Shown: in pieces, positions 14,798 through 23,534 of the stretch
Layout: every line of letters starts with the position of its first letter
How positions within the stretch are numbered: position 1 is the stretch's first letter
NCBI RefSeq assembly: GCF_900111245.1
Contig: NZ_FOGO01000002.1
Location: 574,456 to 638,455, forward strand
From: Streptomyces qinglanensis
Lineage (GTDB): Bacteria; Actinomycetota; Actinomycetes; Streptomycetales; Streptomycetaceae
Direction: 5' to 3'
DNA length: 64,000 bases
Made by a program: the position numbers and the translations under genes
Notes under the pieces: model-generated
The model's input: only the letters and a program-made list of their open reading frames with translations
The model's database searches: none
Told to the model about the DNA's origin: nothing

Positions 14798-16798
14798 ATG
14801 CCTTCACCTGATCAGATCGGCCGCTACCGGGTCGACCGTCGTCTCGGCTCCGGCGCCTTCGCGGTCGTGTGGCTCGCACACGACGACCGTCTGGAGGCAC
14901 CTGTCGCCGTCAAGGTGATGGCCGACAACTGGGCGCACAGAATGGATATCCGGGACCGTTTCCTGGCCGAGGCCCGGCTGCTGCGCAAGGCGTCCTCGGG
15001 CGGTGTGGTCCAGGTCTTCGACGTGGGAGAACTGGACGACGAACGCCCCTATTTCGTCATGGAGTACGCGGACCGGGGCACCGTCGCCGACCGGATGACG
15101 CTGGGCCCGCTGCCGGTGTCCGAGGCGGTCCGGCTCACCGCTGAGGCGGCGCGCGGCGCGGAGGCCCTGCACGAGGCCGGGGTGGTGCACCGCGATATCA
15201 AGCCATCCAATGTGCTGTTGACCAGCGGAGGGGTGCAGGGCCGGGAACGGGTGCTGGTGGCCGATCTGGGCCTGGCCAAGAACCTCGCCCACGCGTCGGG
15301 GCTGACGGTGGTCGCCGGGTCGGTCGGCTACATGGCGCCGGAACAGGCCGAACCCTTCGAGGGCATCGACGCCCGCGCGGACGTCTACAGCCTCGGGGCC
15401 GTGCTCTACCACCTGGTCTCGGGCGCGACGCCCGGAACGCCGGACCGGGTGATGCCGCTCGACGAACTGCGCCCCGGGCTGCCGCCCGCGGTGGGGGCCG
15501 CTGTCGGGCGCGCGATGGAACCCGACCGCGAGCACCGCTGGCCGACCGCGGCGGCGCTGGCGCAGGAGTTGGACCGGATCGCGGGGACGCTGGAGCGCGC
15601 CGAGGACGACCCGGCCGCGACCGGTGCGGCGGAGTCCGCCGCGGACGCGGCGGGCCAGGACGGCACCGGCACGCCGTCCTGGGCGTCCCCGAGCGGTATG
15701 CCGTCCACGGTGCGCCCGACCTCCCAGGGGGCCGCTCAGCCGGCGACTGCGGCGACCGAGCCGCCCTCCCGGACGTCAGGAGCGGGTGGCGGCCGTCCGG
15801 CCGCGCCGGACGCGTCCTCCGCCGGGTCCGGGTCCGGGTCCGGGGTCGGGGTCGGGTCCGGGTCCGGGGCTGGGTCCGGCACGGCGGAGCCGGACCGTCG
15901 GGCGTCCGGTGCGGAGCCGGACCGTGCGGCGCCCGGCTCGTCGGAGTCGGCCACGGGAGAGCCCGTTTCCGAGGGGCGCTCGCGCGCATCCGCAGGGCGT
16001 GCTCCGCAGAACGCCCTGCCGGAGGGGCCGCCTGCCGGGGGTTCCTCTTCGGGGGGTTCCTCTTCCGAGGGGGCCGCGCCCGGGACGTCCGGAGCCGGGG
16101 CATCCGACTCGCGGGCGTCCGAGCCCGCCCCGGGGCGCCCCTCGCCGGGCGGCACGGCGCCCGTGCGGCCCGCGCGCCGCCGCCGGACGCGGGCGCTCGC
16201 CTTCGGGACGGCCGTTGTCGTGCTGGCCGGGGTGGGCGTGGCCGCCACGGCACTGGCGCCGGAACCCCAGCGGACGCCCTCGACCGTGAAGGTGCGCGAC
16301 ACCAGCGGGCGGATCAGCGTGCGGGTGCCGGGCACATGGGCGCGGGAGTTCACCGACTCGGGCTGGAACCCCTCCTCGCTGGGGTTGTCGGCCGACCACG
16401 CACCCGGACTGCTCGTCGCGGAGGACGTGCACAGTTGGCAGGACCTCACCTCGAAGACCAGCGGCGTCTTCGTCGGCCTCGGGTCCGCGGACGGGAAGAG
16501 CGGGAAGAGCGACGAGAGCGCGGACAGTGCCGCGGAGGGACTGCCCGACAAGGTGGCCGAAATCAAGCACTCGGAGTGCGACTACGCGGGAAGCCGGAAC
16601 TTCAGCGGCGGAGGGTGGAGCGGGCGCATCCGGACGTGGTCGTCCTGCGCCTCCGGGTACTCGCTGGAGGAGATCGGCCTGAAGGCGACGAAGCAGGGTA
16701 CGTCTCCGGTGTACGTGCAGATCCGCTGTGAGGAGGATTGTTCGGACAAGACGGACAAGGTGCTGGACAGTCTGCGCGTCAGCGCCGACGCCTCGTAG
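14798..16798 (+). CDS. Transmembrane Ser/Thr protein kinase
   Basis: 666 residues. The kinase domain (about 8-265) has glycine loop GSGAFAVVW, Lys39 in VAVKVM, catalytic Asp133 in HRDIKPSN, and DLG in place of DFG. A linker of about 190 residues rich in Gly, Ser, Pro and Ala (with GSGSG repeats) leads to one transmembrane helix (LAFGTAVVVLAGVGVAATAL, near 470-490) and an extracytoplasmic domain of about 175 residues with four to five cysteines (CDYAG, SSCASG, CEEDCSD), probably disulfide-linked. It therefore resembles a sensor kinase of the Pkn type with a non-PASTA sensor. Divergent from an ECF sigma gene; phosphorylation of that sigma is a reasonable hypothesis. Confidence 0.93.
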   Translation: MPSPDQIGRYRVDRRLGSGAFAVVWLAHDDRLEAPVAVKVMADNWAHRMDIRDRFLAEARLLRKASSGGVVQVFDVGELDDERPYFVMEYADRGTVADRMTLGPLPVSEAVRLTAEAARGAEALHEAGVVHRDIKPSNVLLTSGGVQGRERVLVADLGLAKNLAHASGLTVVAGSVGYMAPEQAEPFEGIDARADVYSLGAVLYHLVSGATPGTPDRVMPLDELRPGLPPAVGAAVGRAMEPDREHRWPTAAALAQELDRIAGTLERAEDDPAATGAAESAADAAGQDGTGTPSWASPSGMPSTVRPTSQGAAQPATAATEPPSRTSGAGGGRPAAPDASSAGSGSGSGVGVGSGSGAGSGTAEPDRRASGAEPDRAAPGSSESATGEPVSEGRSRASAGRAPQNALPEGPPAGGSSSGGSSSEGAAPGTSGAGASDSRASEPAPGRPSPGGTAPVRPARRRRTRALAFGTAVVVLAGVGVAATALAPEPQRTPSTVKVRDTSGRISVRVPGTWAREFTDSGWNPSSLGLSADHAPGLLVAEDVHSWQDLTSKTSGVFVGLGSADGKSGKSDESADSAAEGLPDKVAEIKHSECDYAGSRNFSGGGWSGRIRTWSSCASGYSLEEIGLKATKQGTSPVYVQIRCEEDCSDKTDKVLDSLRVSADAS

Positions 16799-16806
16799 GG
16801 CGGGTG

Positions 16807-16843
16807 CCCGGCAGGGGCGGCAGAGGCCCGCTGCCGCGCCGGG
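16807..16843 (+). terminator. Two-part hairpin followed by TTTCC
   Basis: CCCGGC pairs with GCCGGG, and inside it CGGCAG pairs with CTGCCG. The structure starts nine bases after the kinase stop and is followed by a short T run, a good intrinsic-terminator candidate. Confidence 0.7.
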
Positions 16844-17083
16844 TTTCCTCCCGTACGTCACCTCCACCTCATGCGGCGCACGCGTTCCGGTCCGGACCCT
16901 CCCGTTGCGACCGACCGCGAAAAAATCACGGGCGGCCGTGAACTTTCCTGCGGTACCGGCCATCGAATGCTGTGTACGGCGCGAAAGCCCCGAGGCACGC
17001 TGGAGACGAGAACCGGCACGCACACGAGGCCGCGGGGAGGCCGAACGACCGCGCGACAGCAGGACCAGGGAGTGACGGCAGCC

Positions 17084-17899
17084 ATGACGAAGCGCCAGGA
17101 CTCGACAACCGCGCAGCTCTCGACGACCCCGTCCGGGGCCGGAGCCCCGGCCCCCGGCGCACCGCGCGCCCTCCACCGCAGGCGGCGCCGGGTGACGCGG
17201 GTCGCCGCCGCCGCGACCGCGGTACTGGCGGCGGGCGCGTTGGTGGTCGGATGCGGCAAGGACCCCGAACCGGCTCCGGAGAAGGTCGGCGGTGACGCCG
17301 CCCCGGCCGGGAGCGACAAGTCCGGCGACTCCACGGGCGGGGACAGCAAGAACGGCAGCGAGGACACCGGCGGCAAGGACGGCGACGGGAGCGGCTCGGA
17401 CTCCGCGTCGGACTCCAAGGCGTCGGGTTCGTCCTCCGCGGACTCGTCGAGCAGCAAGAGCGGGTCGGGCTCGTCCTCCGGTTCCCGGTGCGGCACGGGC
17501 GACTTGAAGGCGTCGTTCGGCGACAACCACCCGGGCGCCGGGCAGGAGAACTTCGCGCTGGTGCTGACCAACCGGTCCGACGACACCTGCACGGTGCGCG
17601 GCTACCCCGGCCTCGCCTTCGTCAACGACGACGGTGAGCAGGTCTCCTTCGACCCGCAGCGCACCGGAGGGAAGGTCCGGACCGTCGAGCTGTCGCCCGG
17701 GAAGAGCGCCTGGGCCCCGCTCTCCTTCACCAATCCGAAGATGACGAACGTCACCACGGTCACCCCGAGCGCGGCCAAGGTCACCCCGCCCGACGAGCGG
17801 GGTTCCCTCCGGGTGAACTGGTCCGGCGGGCCGGTCACCAACACCGGCAAGGCGTCCGTGCCCAAGATCGGCCCGCTGTCCCCGGGCACCGGCGGCTGA
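17084..17899 (+). CDS. DUF4232-type secreted lipoprotein
   Basis: 271 residues from the ATG at 17084, with AGGGAG upstream; GTG at 17072 is an alternative. A Tat/Sec-like basic N-terminus (HRRRRRVTRV) is followed by a hydrophobic core and the lipobox VVGC, giving a lipid-modified Cys at about residue 50. A Ser/Gly/Asp-rich spacer of about 90 residues precedes the C-terminal domain of about 135 residues with CGTGDLKASF, FALVLTNRS, DTCTVRGYPG, the DUF4232 pattern with two conserved Cys. Such proteins sit on the outer face of the membrane; no enzymatic role is known. Confidence 0.88.
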   Translation: MTKRQDSTTAQLSTTPSGAGAPAPGAPRALHRRRRRVTRVAAAATAVLAAGALVVGCGKDPEPAPEKVGGDAAPAGSDKSGDSTGGDSKNGSEDTGGKDGDGSGSDSASDSKASGSSSADSSSSKSGSGSSSGSRCGTGDLKASFGDNHPGAGQENFALVLTNRSDDTCTVRGYPGLAFVNDDGEQVSFDPQRTGGKVRTVELSPGKSAWAPLSFTNPKMTNVTTVTPSAAKVTPPDERGSLRVNWSGGPVTNTGKASVPKIGPLSPGTGG

Positions 17900-17925
17900 G
17901 GCCCGGCCCGGAGGCCCCGGGCCTC
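17898..17925 (+). terminator. Hairpin overlapping the stop codon
   Basis: GAGGCCCGG (beginning inside the TGA stop) pairs perfectly with CCGGGCCTC across a 10-base loop. Confidence 0.6.
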
Positions 17926-18133
17926 CTCCCGGCTCCCGGCTCGTGGCGCCGAGCGGGCTTTCCGGGGCCGGGGCCGGGGCCTCCGCGGTGCGGGATCTGC
18001 GCCGTACGGCCGCCCCTGGGCCGGCGGCATGCGGACGCCTCCCACCGGGAGGGGGAGGCGGTGCCGTCCGGGGTGGGCAGGGGCGCCGTCCGAGTCCGGG
18101 TGCTGATCGGACCGCCGACGGCTCGCTCCTTCG

Positions 18134-18265
18134 CCGGGTCCTGCGACGTGCGGCACCGGGTCCTGCGACGTGCGGCACCGGGTCCTGCGACGTGCGGCGC
18201 CCGGTCCCGCGGCATGCGGTGCCGGGGCCCGCGATGCGCGGCGCCCGGTCCTTCGACAGGCGGCG
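18134..18265 (+). repeat. 22-bp tandem repeat, six copies, in a 551-bp gene-free stretch
   Basis: The unit CCGGGTCCTGCGACGTGCGG plus two bases is perfect in the first two copies, differs by one base in the third, and decays progressively in the next three. It lies in the gene-free interval 17900-18450, whose right part is a pyrimidine-rich run (CTCCCCCTTGCTCC type, about 18345-18415) just before the phosphatase gene. I see no gene in this interval. Confidence 0.9.
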
Positions 18266-18450
18266 CCGGCCTTTCCGTGGTAGCGGAGACGGCACACCTC
18301 CGCCCCGACCGCCCCGGGGTCTGCGAGGGCCCGGCCCGCGACAGGCCCCTTCTCCTTCCCTTGCTCCCCCCTGCTCCCCCTTGCTCCTTCTCTTCCTCCT
18401 TCGACCCCTCCTGACTGGCCCGAAGCCCGGGGCCGGGTCAGATTGGAACC

Positions 18451-19971
18451 GTGCGGGAATGGGCGGCCGGGGCACAGCCGGTGATCGGGTACGGCGGCAA
18501 CCTGGGGCGGCTGTGGCGCTTGGCGCGATGGCTGCCCGCCGCGCTGTGCGCGCTGGGGGTCGCCCTGGACTTCGCGACCCCCCGGGACGTGACCGTCTCG
18601 GCGCCGTTCGCCGCCGCCCCGCTGGCTGCCGCGGCCTTCCTGACCCTCCGCGGCACCGTGCTCACCGGAATGTTCTCCTCCGGGGCGACCATCCTCTTCT
18701 CCGCCTTCCACGACTCCGCCAACGCCTTGGAGGCCGAGGCCCGGTCCATCACCATCGTGACGGTGTCCGTCCTCGCCATCGGCGTGAACTATGTCCTGGT
18801 CCGCAGTGGCAGCAGACTGGCCTCGGCGCGCAGCATCGCCGAGGCGGTGCAGTACGCCGTGCTCCCCGCACCGCCCTCCCGCGTCGGTGCGCTGACCGTG
18901 GCGACCCGGTACCGCGCGGCGCAGGCAGAGGCCCGGATCGGCGGGGACTTCTATGCGGCGGAGGAGACCCCGTACGGCGTACGACTGCTGCTGGGTGACG
19001 TACGGGGCAAAGGGCTCGACGCGGTGGCCTCCGTCGTCCTCCTGGTCGGGGTGTTCCGGGAGGCGGCCGAGCAGGAGGCGACCCTCCCCGGTGTGGCGGC
19101 CCGGCTCGATCGTGCCCTCCAGCGGGACGCCCATCGCCTTCAGGGCGCGGCCCGGCTGGAGGACTTCAGCACGGCGGTGCTGGTCGAGATCGTCGATGCG
19201 TGTCCGCAGCACCCGGCTCCTCCCGCTTCCGGTGCTTCCTCGACCACTCCGGAAGACTCTGCCGACTCGCGATCCTCTGCCGCCCCGCCCGCCCCTGACG
19301 TCCTGGCGGTCCCGGCCGGCTCGGGAGCTTCGGATGTACCGCCCTCCTCCTCGCCCCTGGACTCCTCGGCCTCCCGGGCCGGTGATCCCCTGGCCCGGAG
19401 CGCGGAGGCGCCGGGGAACGCCGCACCGGGCGAGCCGGGCCCACCCGGCGGCACCCCCGGTCCACCGGGCGGACCGGACGCCGGGGACGATGGCGCGGCG
19501 ATGGACCGCACGGCGGGCGACGATGTCCTCCTGCGCGTCGTCAACCGGGGCCACCCGGCTCCGGTGCTGCTGCACCGCGGCCGGGCGACACTGCTGGAGC
19601 CGACCATCCCCGCACTCCCGCTTGGCATGACCGACCTGGGCGTATGGCATCAGCAGGTCGACGAGTTCGCCTTCCCACCCGGCGCCCAGCTCCTCCTCTA
19701 CACCGACGGCCTGTCCGAGGCCCGCAACCCGGAGGGCGACTTCTACCAGCCGGCCCAGCGACTGTCCCGCGCCTGCTTCGCCGATCCGGAGGAGTTGCTG
19801 GCGACGATCCTGGCCGACGTCGCGGCGCACACCGGTGGCCAGTCGGCGGACGACATGGCCCTGCTCGCCGTCGCCCGCGACACCTCTCGCGAGCCCTCCC
19901 GCGACGCCTCGGACGCCGCCCCGGACAGCGCCCCGGACGACGCCTCTCACGACACCCCGCGCAGCCCCTGA
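18451..19971 (+). CDS. Membrane SpoIIE/PP2C-type protein phosphatase
   Basis: 506 residues, GTG start. Three or four transmembrane helices (about 25-115) are followed by a SpoIIE/RsbU-like PP2C domain: FYAAEETPYGVRLLLGDVRGKG carries the first metal-binding Asp, LLLYTDGLSEAR the second, and DDMALLAVA the last. A low-complexity insert of about 110 residues rich in Ser, Pro and Ala interrupts the phosphatase fold near 250-350. Such enzymes dephosphorylate anti-anti-sigma factors in partner-switching pathways; no partner is adjacent here. Confidence 0.9.
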   Translation: MREWAAGAQPVIGYGGNLGRLWRLARWLPAALCALGVALDFATPRDVTVSAPFAAAPLAAAAFLTLRGTVLTGMFSSGATILFSAFHDSANALEAEARSITIVTVSVLAIGVNYVLVRSGSRLASARSIAEAVQYAVLPAPPSRVGALTVATRYRAAQAEARIGGDFYAAEETPYGVRLLLGDVRGKGLDAVASVVLLVGVFREAAEQEATLPGVAARLDRALQRDAHRLQGAARLEDFSTAVLVEIVDACPQHPAPPASGASSTTPEDSADSRSSAAPPAPDVLAVPAGSGASDVPPSSSPLDSSASRAGDPLARSAEAPGNAAPGEPGPPGGTPGPPGGPDAGDDGAAMDRTAGDDVLLRVVNRGHPAPVLLHRGRATLLEPTIPALPLGMTDLGVWHQQVDEFAFPPGAQLLLYTDGLSEARNPEGDFYQPAQRLSRACFADPEELLATILADVAAHTGGQSADDMALLAVARDTSREPSRDASDAAPDSAPDDASHDTPRSP

Positions 19972-20145
19972 CCCTGTGCGCCGACCGGCCGAATGCCTCG
20001 CGGGCCAGGCAGCGGTACGGGGGGCGCGGAGCCAGGCGGGACTCACGTCAATTACGGGGAACGGCTTGGAATCCCGGCCGCAGTTCTATTAACGTCCGAT
20101 AACGCAGCACGGTCGTCACTGCCGTCACGGAAGACGGCACCGTGC

Positions 20146-20334
20146 GCCGTCGCCGAATCCCGCACGCGGTGCAACAGCAGCACCCGATCGGCCGCACAGC
20201 ACCGTGGGAACCGGGGAACCACCCCTCCTCGTCAGCCGGACGAGGGGGACGGGGTGAATCGGACGCCCTTGCGAGAGGACGCCCGTAGGAGACCTTCCTG
20301 CTCCGAACCCGTCAGCTAACCCGGTAGGCGAGAA
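20146..20334 (+). promoter_or_regulatory. c-di-AMP (ydaO/yuaA-type) riboswitch
   Basis: The leader of the M23 peptidase gene contains the hallmarks of this class: CGCCGAATCC at the 5' end, GGGAACCGGGGAACC, GGGTGAATCGG, AGGAGACCTTCCT, and the conserved 3' sequence GAACCCGTCAGCTAACCCGG with TAGGCG closing the P1 stem (CGCC with GGCG). It ends 22 bases before the GTG start, with the Shine-Dalgarno AAGGAG in between. In actinobacteria this riboswitch usually turns off cell-wall hydrolase genes when c-di-AMP is high. The remaining 174 bp upstream (19972-20145) must hold the promoter; a TTGGAA at 20067 and an AT-richer TTCTATTAACG follow it, but I cannot fix the start site. Confidence 0.92.
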
Positions 20335-20356
20335 GGAAGGAAAGGAGAGCGCCCCC

Positions 20357-21658
20357 GTGGCCTCCAGATCCCAGGGCTTCGTCGGCCACGCGTCCCAGGC
20401 GGACGCGTACGCCCCACCCGCCGACCACGCCGGACCGGCAGCACCCTACGGCCAGGCCGCGTCCCAGGGCCCCGTCCCAGGACGGCCGGGACGGTCTACG
20501 TATGCCGTCTCCGCCGTCTCCGCCGGCCCCGGCCCCGTGCCGCCGCGCCATGACGGGCGGGACACCGGTGACACGCCTGCTGTTCGTCCCACTGATGCCG
20601 CCGATGACGAGTCGTGGGAGGACTGGAACCCCTCGGAGGACTCCGCCATTCCGGTACGGGGACGGCACCGGGTCGCCAAGCAGCGTGCCGGAGGCGTGGC
20701 GCGGGGCGGCACCGTCCTGGGAGTCGGCATGATCGCAGCCGTCGGCGCCGGCGGTATGGCGACCGCCCAGGACCGGGACCCCGGCACGATATCCGTGCCC
20801 GACGTGGACACCGCCGCCGACGCGCTCCGCAGCATCTCCGACCGGCTGCCCGACGCCGAGGACCTGCCCGGCATCGGCAGCCTGGTCTCCGAGAACGCCG
20901 AAGGCACGACGGACTCCGGCAGCGCCGGGAACACGTCAGCCGGCCCCCTCAGCCAGGCCGGGCTGTCCGACGAGGACGGGGCGGCGGGCCGCACCGACGC
21001 GGGCGAGGCTCTGCGCGCCCGCATCCTCGAACAGGCTGAACGTCACCGCTCCGCGGCGGACGAGGCAGCCCGCGAGAAGGCGGCCCGGCAGGCCGCGAGC
21101 GCGGCAGCGGCGGAAGCCGCCGAACGGGCCGCCGCTGCCGAAGAGGCGAAGGAAGAGGCGAAGCAGGAGCGGGCGCGCGAGGAGGCCGCCGAGCAGGAAC
21201 GCAAGGCGGAGGCCGAGCGGAAGCGCAAAGCCGAAGCGGCCCGTCGGGCCGAACTCGCCCGCAGCTACACGGCGCCGCTCGCCTCCTTCCAGCTCAGCGC
21301 CGGATTCGGCCAGGCAGGCGGCATGTGGCAGAGCGACCACACCGGACAGGACTTCGCCGCCCCCAACGGCACCCCCGTCAAGGCCGTCCACAGCGGAACG
21401 GTCAAGGAGGCGGGCTGGGCCGGTTCGTACGGCTACCGCGTCGTGCTGCGGCTGGAGGACGGGACGGAACTCTGGTTCTGCCACCTCTCCTCCATGACCA
21501 GGTCGGCGGGCGACAAGGTCGGCACCGGCGATGTCATCGGCCGGGTCGGCTCCACCGGCAACTCCACCGGGCCCCATCTGCACGTCGAGGTCCGCCCGCA
21601 CGGCGGCGACCCGGTGGACCCGCTGCCGTGGCTCCGCGACAAGGGAGTCAAGGTCTGA
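20357..21658 (+). CDS. M23-family peptidoglycan peptidase, riboswitch-controlled
   Basis: 433 residues, GTG start with AAGGAG upstream. A long Pro/Ala-rich N-terminus is followed by a hydrophobic segment (GTVLGVGMIAAVGAGGMATA, about 115-135) that could act as an internal signal or anchor. Residues about 215-310 form a highly charged Ala/Glu/Arg coiled coil. The C-terminal lysostaphin-like domain has HTGQDFAAPNGTPV (zinc ligands His and Asp) and GPHLHVEVRP (catalytic HLH). It should cut peptide cross-links of peptidoglycan during growth or germination, and its leader riboswitch ties it to c-di-AMP. Confidence 0.93.
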   Translation: MASRSQGFVGHASQADAYAPPADHAGPAAPYGQAASQGPVPGRPGRSTYAVSAVSAGPGPVPPRHDGRDTGDTPAVRPTDAADDESWEDWNPSEDSAIPVRGRHRVAKQRAGGVARGGTVLGVGMIAAVGAGGMATAQDRDPGTISVPDVDTAADALRSISDRLPDAEDLPGIGSLVSENAEGTTDSGSAGNTSAGPLSQAGLSDEDGAAGRTDAGEALRARILEQAERHRSAADEAAREKAARQAASAAAAEAAERAAAAEEAKEEAKQERAREEAAEQERKAEAERKRKAEAARRAELARSYTAPLASFQLSAGFGQAGGMWQSDHTGQDFAAPNGTPVKAVHSGTVKEAGWAGSYGYRVVLRLEDGTELWFCHLSSMTRSAGDKVGTGDVIGRVGSTGNSTGPHLHVEVRPHGGDPVDPLPWLRDKGVKV

Positions 21659-21668
21659 GGCCACCGCG

Positions 21669-21706
21669 CGTCGTGCTCCGGCGCCGACCCGCGCCGGAGC
21701 ACGACG
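21669..21706 (+). terminator. 16-bp perfect hairpin after the M23 gene
   Basis: CGTCGTGCTCCGGCGC pairs with its exact complement across a six-base loop, starting 11 bases after the stop. No T tract follows, but the stem is among the strongest in the window. Confidence 0.8.
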
Positions 21707-21772
21707 ACATCGGGCACGACGACATCGGGCACGACGACATCGGGCACGACGACATCGGGCACGACGACATCC
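21701..21772 (+). repeat. 15-bp tandem repeat (ACGACGACATCGGGC), four perfect copies plus a partial
   Basis: The array grows directly out of the 3' arm of the preceding terminator stem; the first unit shares ACGACG with the hairpin. Perfect identity of four units implies recent expansion. Confidence 0.92.
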
Positions 21773-21848
21773 GGGACGCCCGGTGGCACCGGGGCACGCC
21801 GTCCGGGACGCCCGGTGTGCGCGCACGCGGGACCGCCCGACGCCGCGC

Positions 21849-21854
21849 TACCGT
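21849..21854 (+). promoter_or_regulatory. -10 element of a probable leaderless transcript (aldo/keto reductase)
   Basis: TACCGT is followed by exactly six bases and the ATG at 21861, with no ribosome-binding site. Confidence 0.5.
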
Positions 21855-21860
21855 CGCGGC

Positions 21861-22814
21861 ATGCAGATGAATGCCGACAGGAAGATCGGTCAACTGTCCG
21901 TCTCGCCGCTCGTGCTCGGCGGCAACGTCTTCGGCTGGACGGCCGACACCCCCACCTCGTTCGCCGTGCTCGACGCCTACACCGACGCCGGCGGCAACGT
22001 CATCGACACGGCCGACGGCTATTCGGCCTGGGTGGAGGGCAACAGGGGCGGCGAGTCGGAGACCGTCATCGGCGAGTGGCTCGCCGCGCGTGGCCCCGCC
22101 GTACGCGACAGCGTCGTCGTCTCCACCAAGGTGGCCCGCCACCCCGCTCACATGGGTCTCGCCCCGGCCACCATCAAGGCCGCCTGCGAGGATTCGCTGC
22201 GCCGCCTGCGGACGGACCGCATCGACCTCTACTACACGCACTTCGACGACGAATCGGTCGAGGTCTCCGACATCGTCTCCGCGCTCGACGACCTCGTCAG
22301 GGAGGGCAAGGTCCGCGAGATCGCCGCCTCGAACATCTCCCCCGCCCGTCTCGCCGCGTCGCTCGCGTTCAGCGACCGGGAAGGCGCTGCGCGGTACGTG
22401 GCGCTCCAGCCGCACTACAACCTCGTCTCGCGGGACACCTACGAGGGCGAACTCGAGGAGCTCGCCCGACGTGAGTCCCTGGCCGTCCTGCCGTACTACG
22501 CGCTGGCCTCCGGGTTCCTCACCGGCAAGTACCGTCCGGGCGAGGCCGTCCCGGAAGGGGCACGGGCGGGCAAGGCGGCCCGGCTCCTGGCCACCGAGCG
22601 GGGCCAGCGCGTCCTGGCCGCGCTAAACACCGTCGCCGCCGCGCACCAGGCGTCCGAGGCCACCGTCGCGCTCGCCTGGCTCGCCGCACAACCGACCGTG
22701 ACGGCCCCCATCGCCAGCGCCCGCGCAGTGGACCAGCTCCCCGCACTACTGGCCGTCGCCGATCTGCGGCTCACCAACGACGAACTGCGCCTGCTGACGG
22801 ACGCGTCCGCCTAA
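21861..22814 (+). CDS. Aldo/keto reductase
   Basis: 317 residues, an (alpha/beta)8-barrel NADPH oxidoreductase. The catalytic tetrad is visible: Asp in VIDTADGYS, Tyr in the same motif, Lys in VVVSTKVARH, and the His position in LYYTHFDDES. The nucleotide-binding end reads PTVTAPIASARAVDQL. It is monocistronic and probably leaderless; an ATG two codons later (21867) is an alternative. The physiological carbonyl substrate is unknown. Confidence 0.92.
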   Translation: MQMNADRKIGQLSVSPLVLGGNVFGWTADTPTSFAVLDAYTDAGGNVIDTADGYSAWVEGNRGGESETVIGEWLAARGPAVRDSVVVSTKVARHPAHMGLAPATIKAACEDSLRRLRTDRIDLYYTHFDDESVEVSDIVSALDDLVREGKVREIAASNISPARLAASLAFSDREGAARYVALQPHYNLVSRDTYEGELEELARRESLAVLPYYALASGFLTGKYRPGEAVPEGARAGKAARLLATERGQRVLAALNTVAAAHQASEATVALAWLAAQPTVTAPIASARAVDQLPALLAVADLRLTNDELRLLTDASA

Positions 22815-22896
22815 CGCCTCGCCGGCAGGGCCGTACGCCGGTGACCGCACCAGCCCGCGCGGCGGCGACGGCACCCGGCCGCGCATCAGGCAGGGC

Positions 22897-22982
22897 GGCA
22901 CGGCGGTGCGCCCCCACGAGGGCACGGCGGTGCGCCCCCACGACGGCACGGCGGTGCGCCCGCACGACGGCACGGCCGTTCC
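22897..22982 (+). repeat. 24-bp tandem repeat, about 3.5 copies
   Basis: Units of GGCACGGCGGTGCGCCCCCA plus CGAG or CGAC repeat at 22897, 22921 and 22945, with a partial fourth copy. The array occupies the spacer between convergent genes. Confidence 0.9.
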
Positions 22983-23054
22983 GGGGCTCCGGACCCCGCC
23001 GTCCACCCGGGCGAGGGGAGCCGGAGACACACGCGTGCTCCGGTGGCACGAGAG

Positions 23055-23071
23055 CCCCCGAACACCGGGGG
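23055..23071. terminator. Short GC hairpin between convergent genes
   Basis: CCCCCG pairs with CGGGGG around a five-base loop, 20 bases past the stop of the minus-strand oxidoreductase. Confidence 0.45.
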
Positions 23072-23090
23072 ACGCGCCACCGGCAGCCGC

Positions 23091-23534
23091 TCAGCGCCGC
23101 TGCGGCTGGCCGTACACCCGTTCCACGGGAAGCCGCACCACCTGCCGCTGGTCGGCCACCATGGTGTCCCGGTACTCCGCCCAGTCCGGATGCTCGCCCC
23201 GGATCGCCCGGTACACCTCGATCAACTCCTCGACGGTCGCATCGTGCGGATCCTGCGCGGCGGGCGTCAGCTCCGCCGTCCCGTCCACCACCGTCCACGC
23301 CCACCCGTCACTGCTCGTCACGTGATAACTCGCCCGCGGATCCCGCGCCAGATTGCGGGACTTGACCCGGGTCGCCGTGATGGAGACCCGCAGCTGCCGC
23401 TTGTCCGGATCGAAGGTGTGGTTGACGTTGGACAGGTGCGGGCGACCGTCCCGCCGCAGCGTGACGAGCACGCCCCGGTCGAGGTCGGAGAGGAGTCGGA
23501 GGAGCCGGACGTCTGTGTCGGGGGTGTTGGCCAC
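23091..23534 (-). CDS. PPOX-class F420/FMN-dependent oxidoreductase
   Basis: 147 residues, a single split-barrel domain of the pyridoxamine-5'-phosphate-oxidase-like family. Features: RGVLVTLRRDGRPHLSNV at the N-terminus, the family Arg/Lys-Asn-Leu element KSRNLARDP, and VTSSDGWAWTVVDGTAEL. The GTG at 23534 has GGAG seven bases upstream. Actinobacterial members use F420 or flavin; the substrate cannot be read from sequence. It marks the left edge of ordinary chromosome next to the defence island. Confidence 0.9.
   Translation of the reverse strand: MANTPDTDVRLLRLLSDLDRGVLVTLRRDGRPHLSNVNHTFDPDKRQLRVSITATRVKSRNLARDPRASYHVTSSDGWAWTVVDGTAELTPAAQDPHDATVEELIEVYRAIRGEHPDWAEYRDTMVADQRQVVRLPVERVYGQPQRR

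Noticed and set aside
15776..18475. Long minus-strand open frame opposite the kinase and lipoprotein genes
   Set aside because: Arg/Gly/Pro-rich, no motifs, and the plus strand there encodes two well-recognised proteins.
21701..21772. CRISPR array
   Set aside because: Units are directly adjacent with no spacers; the same holds for every other repeat array in the window, and no cas genes are present.
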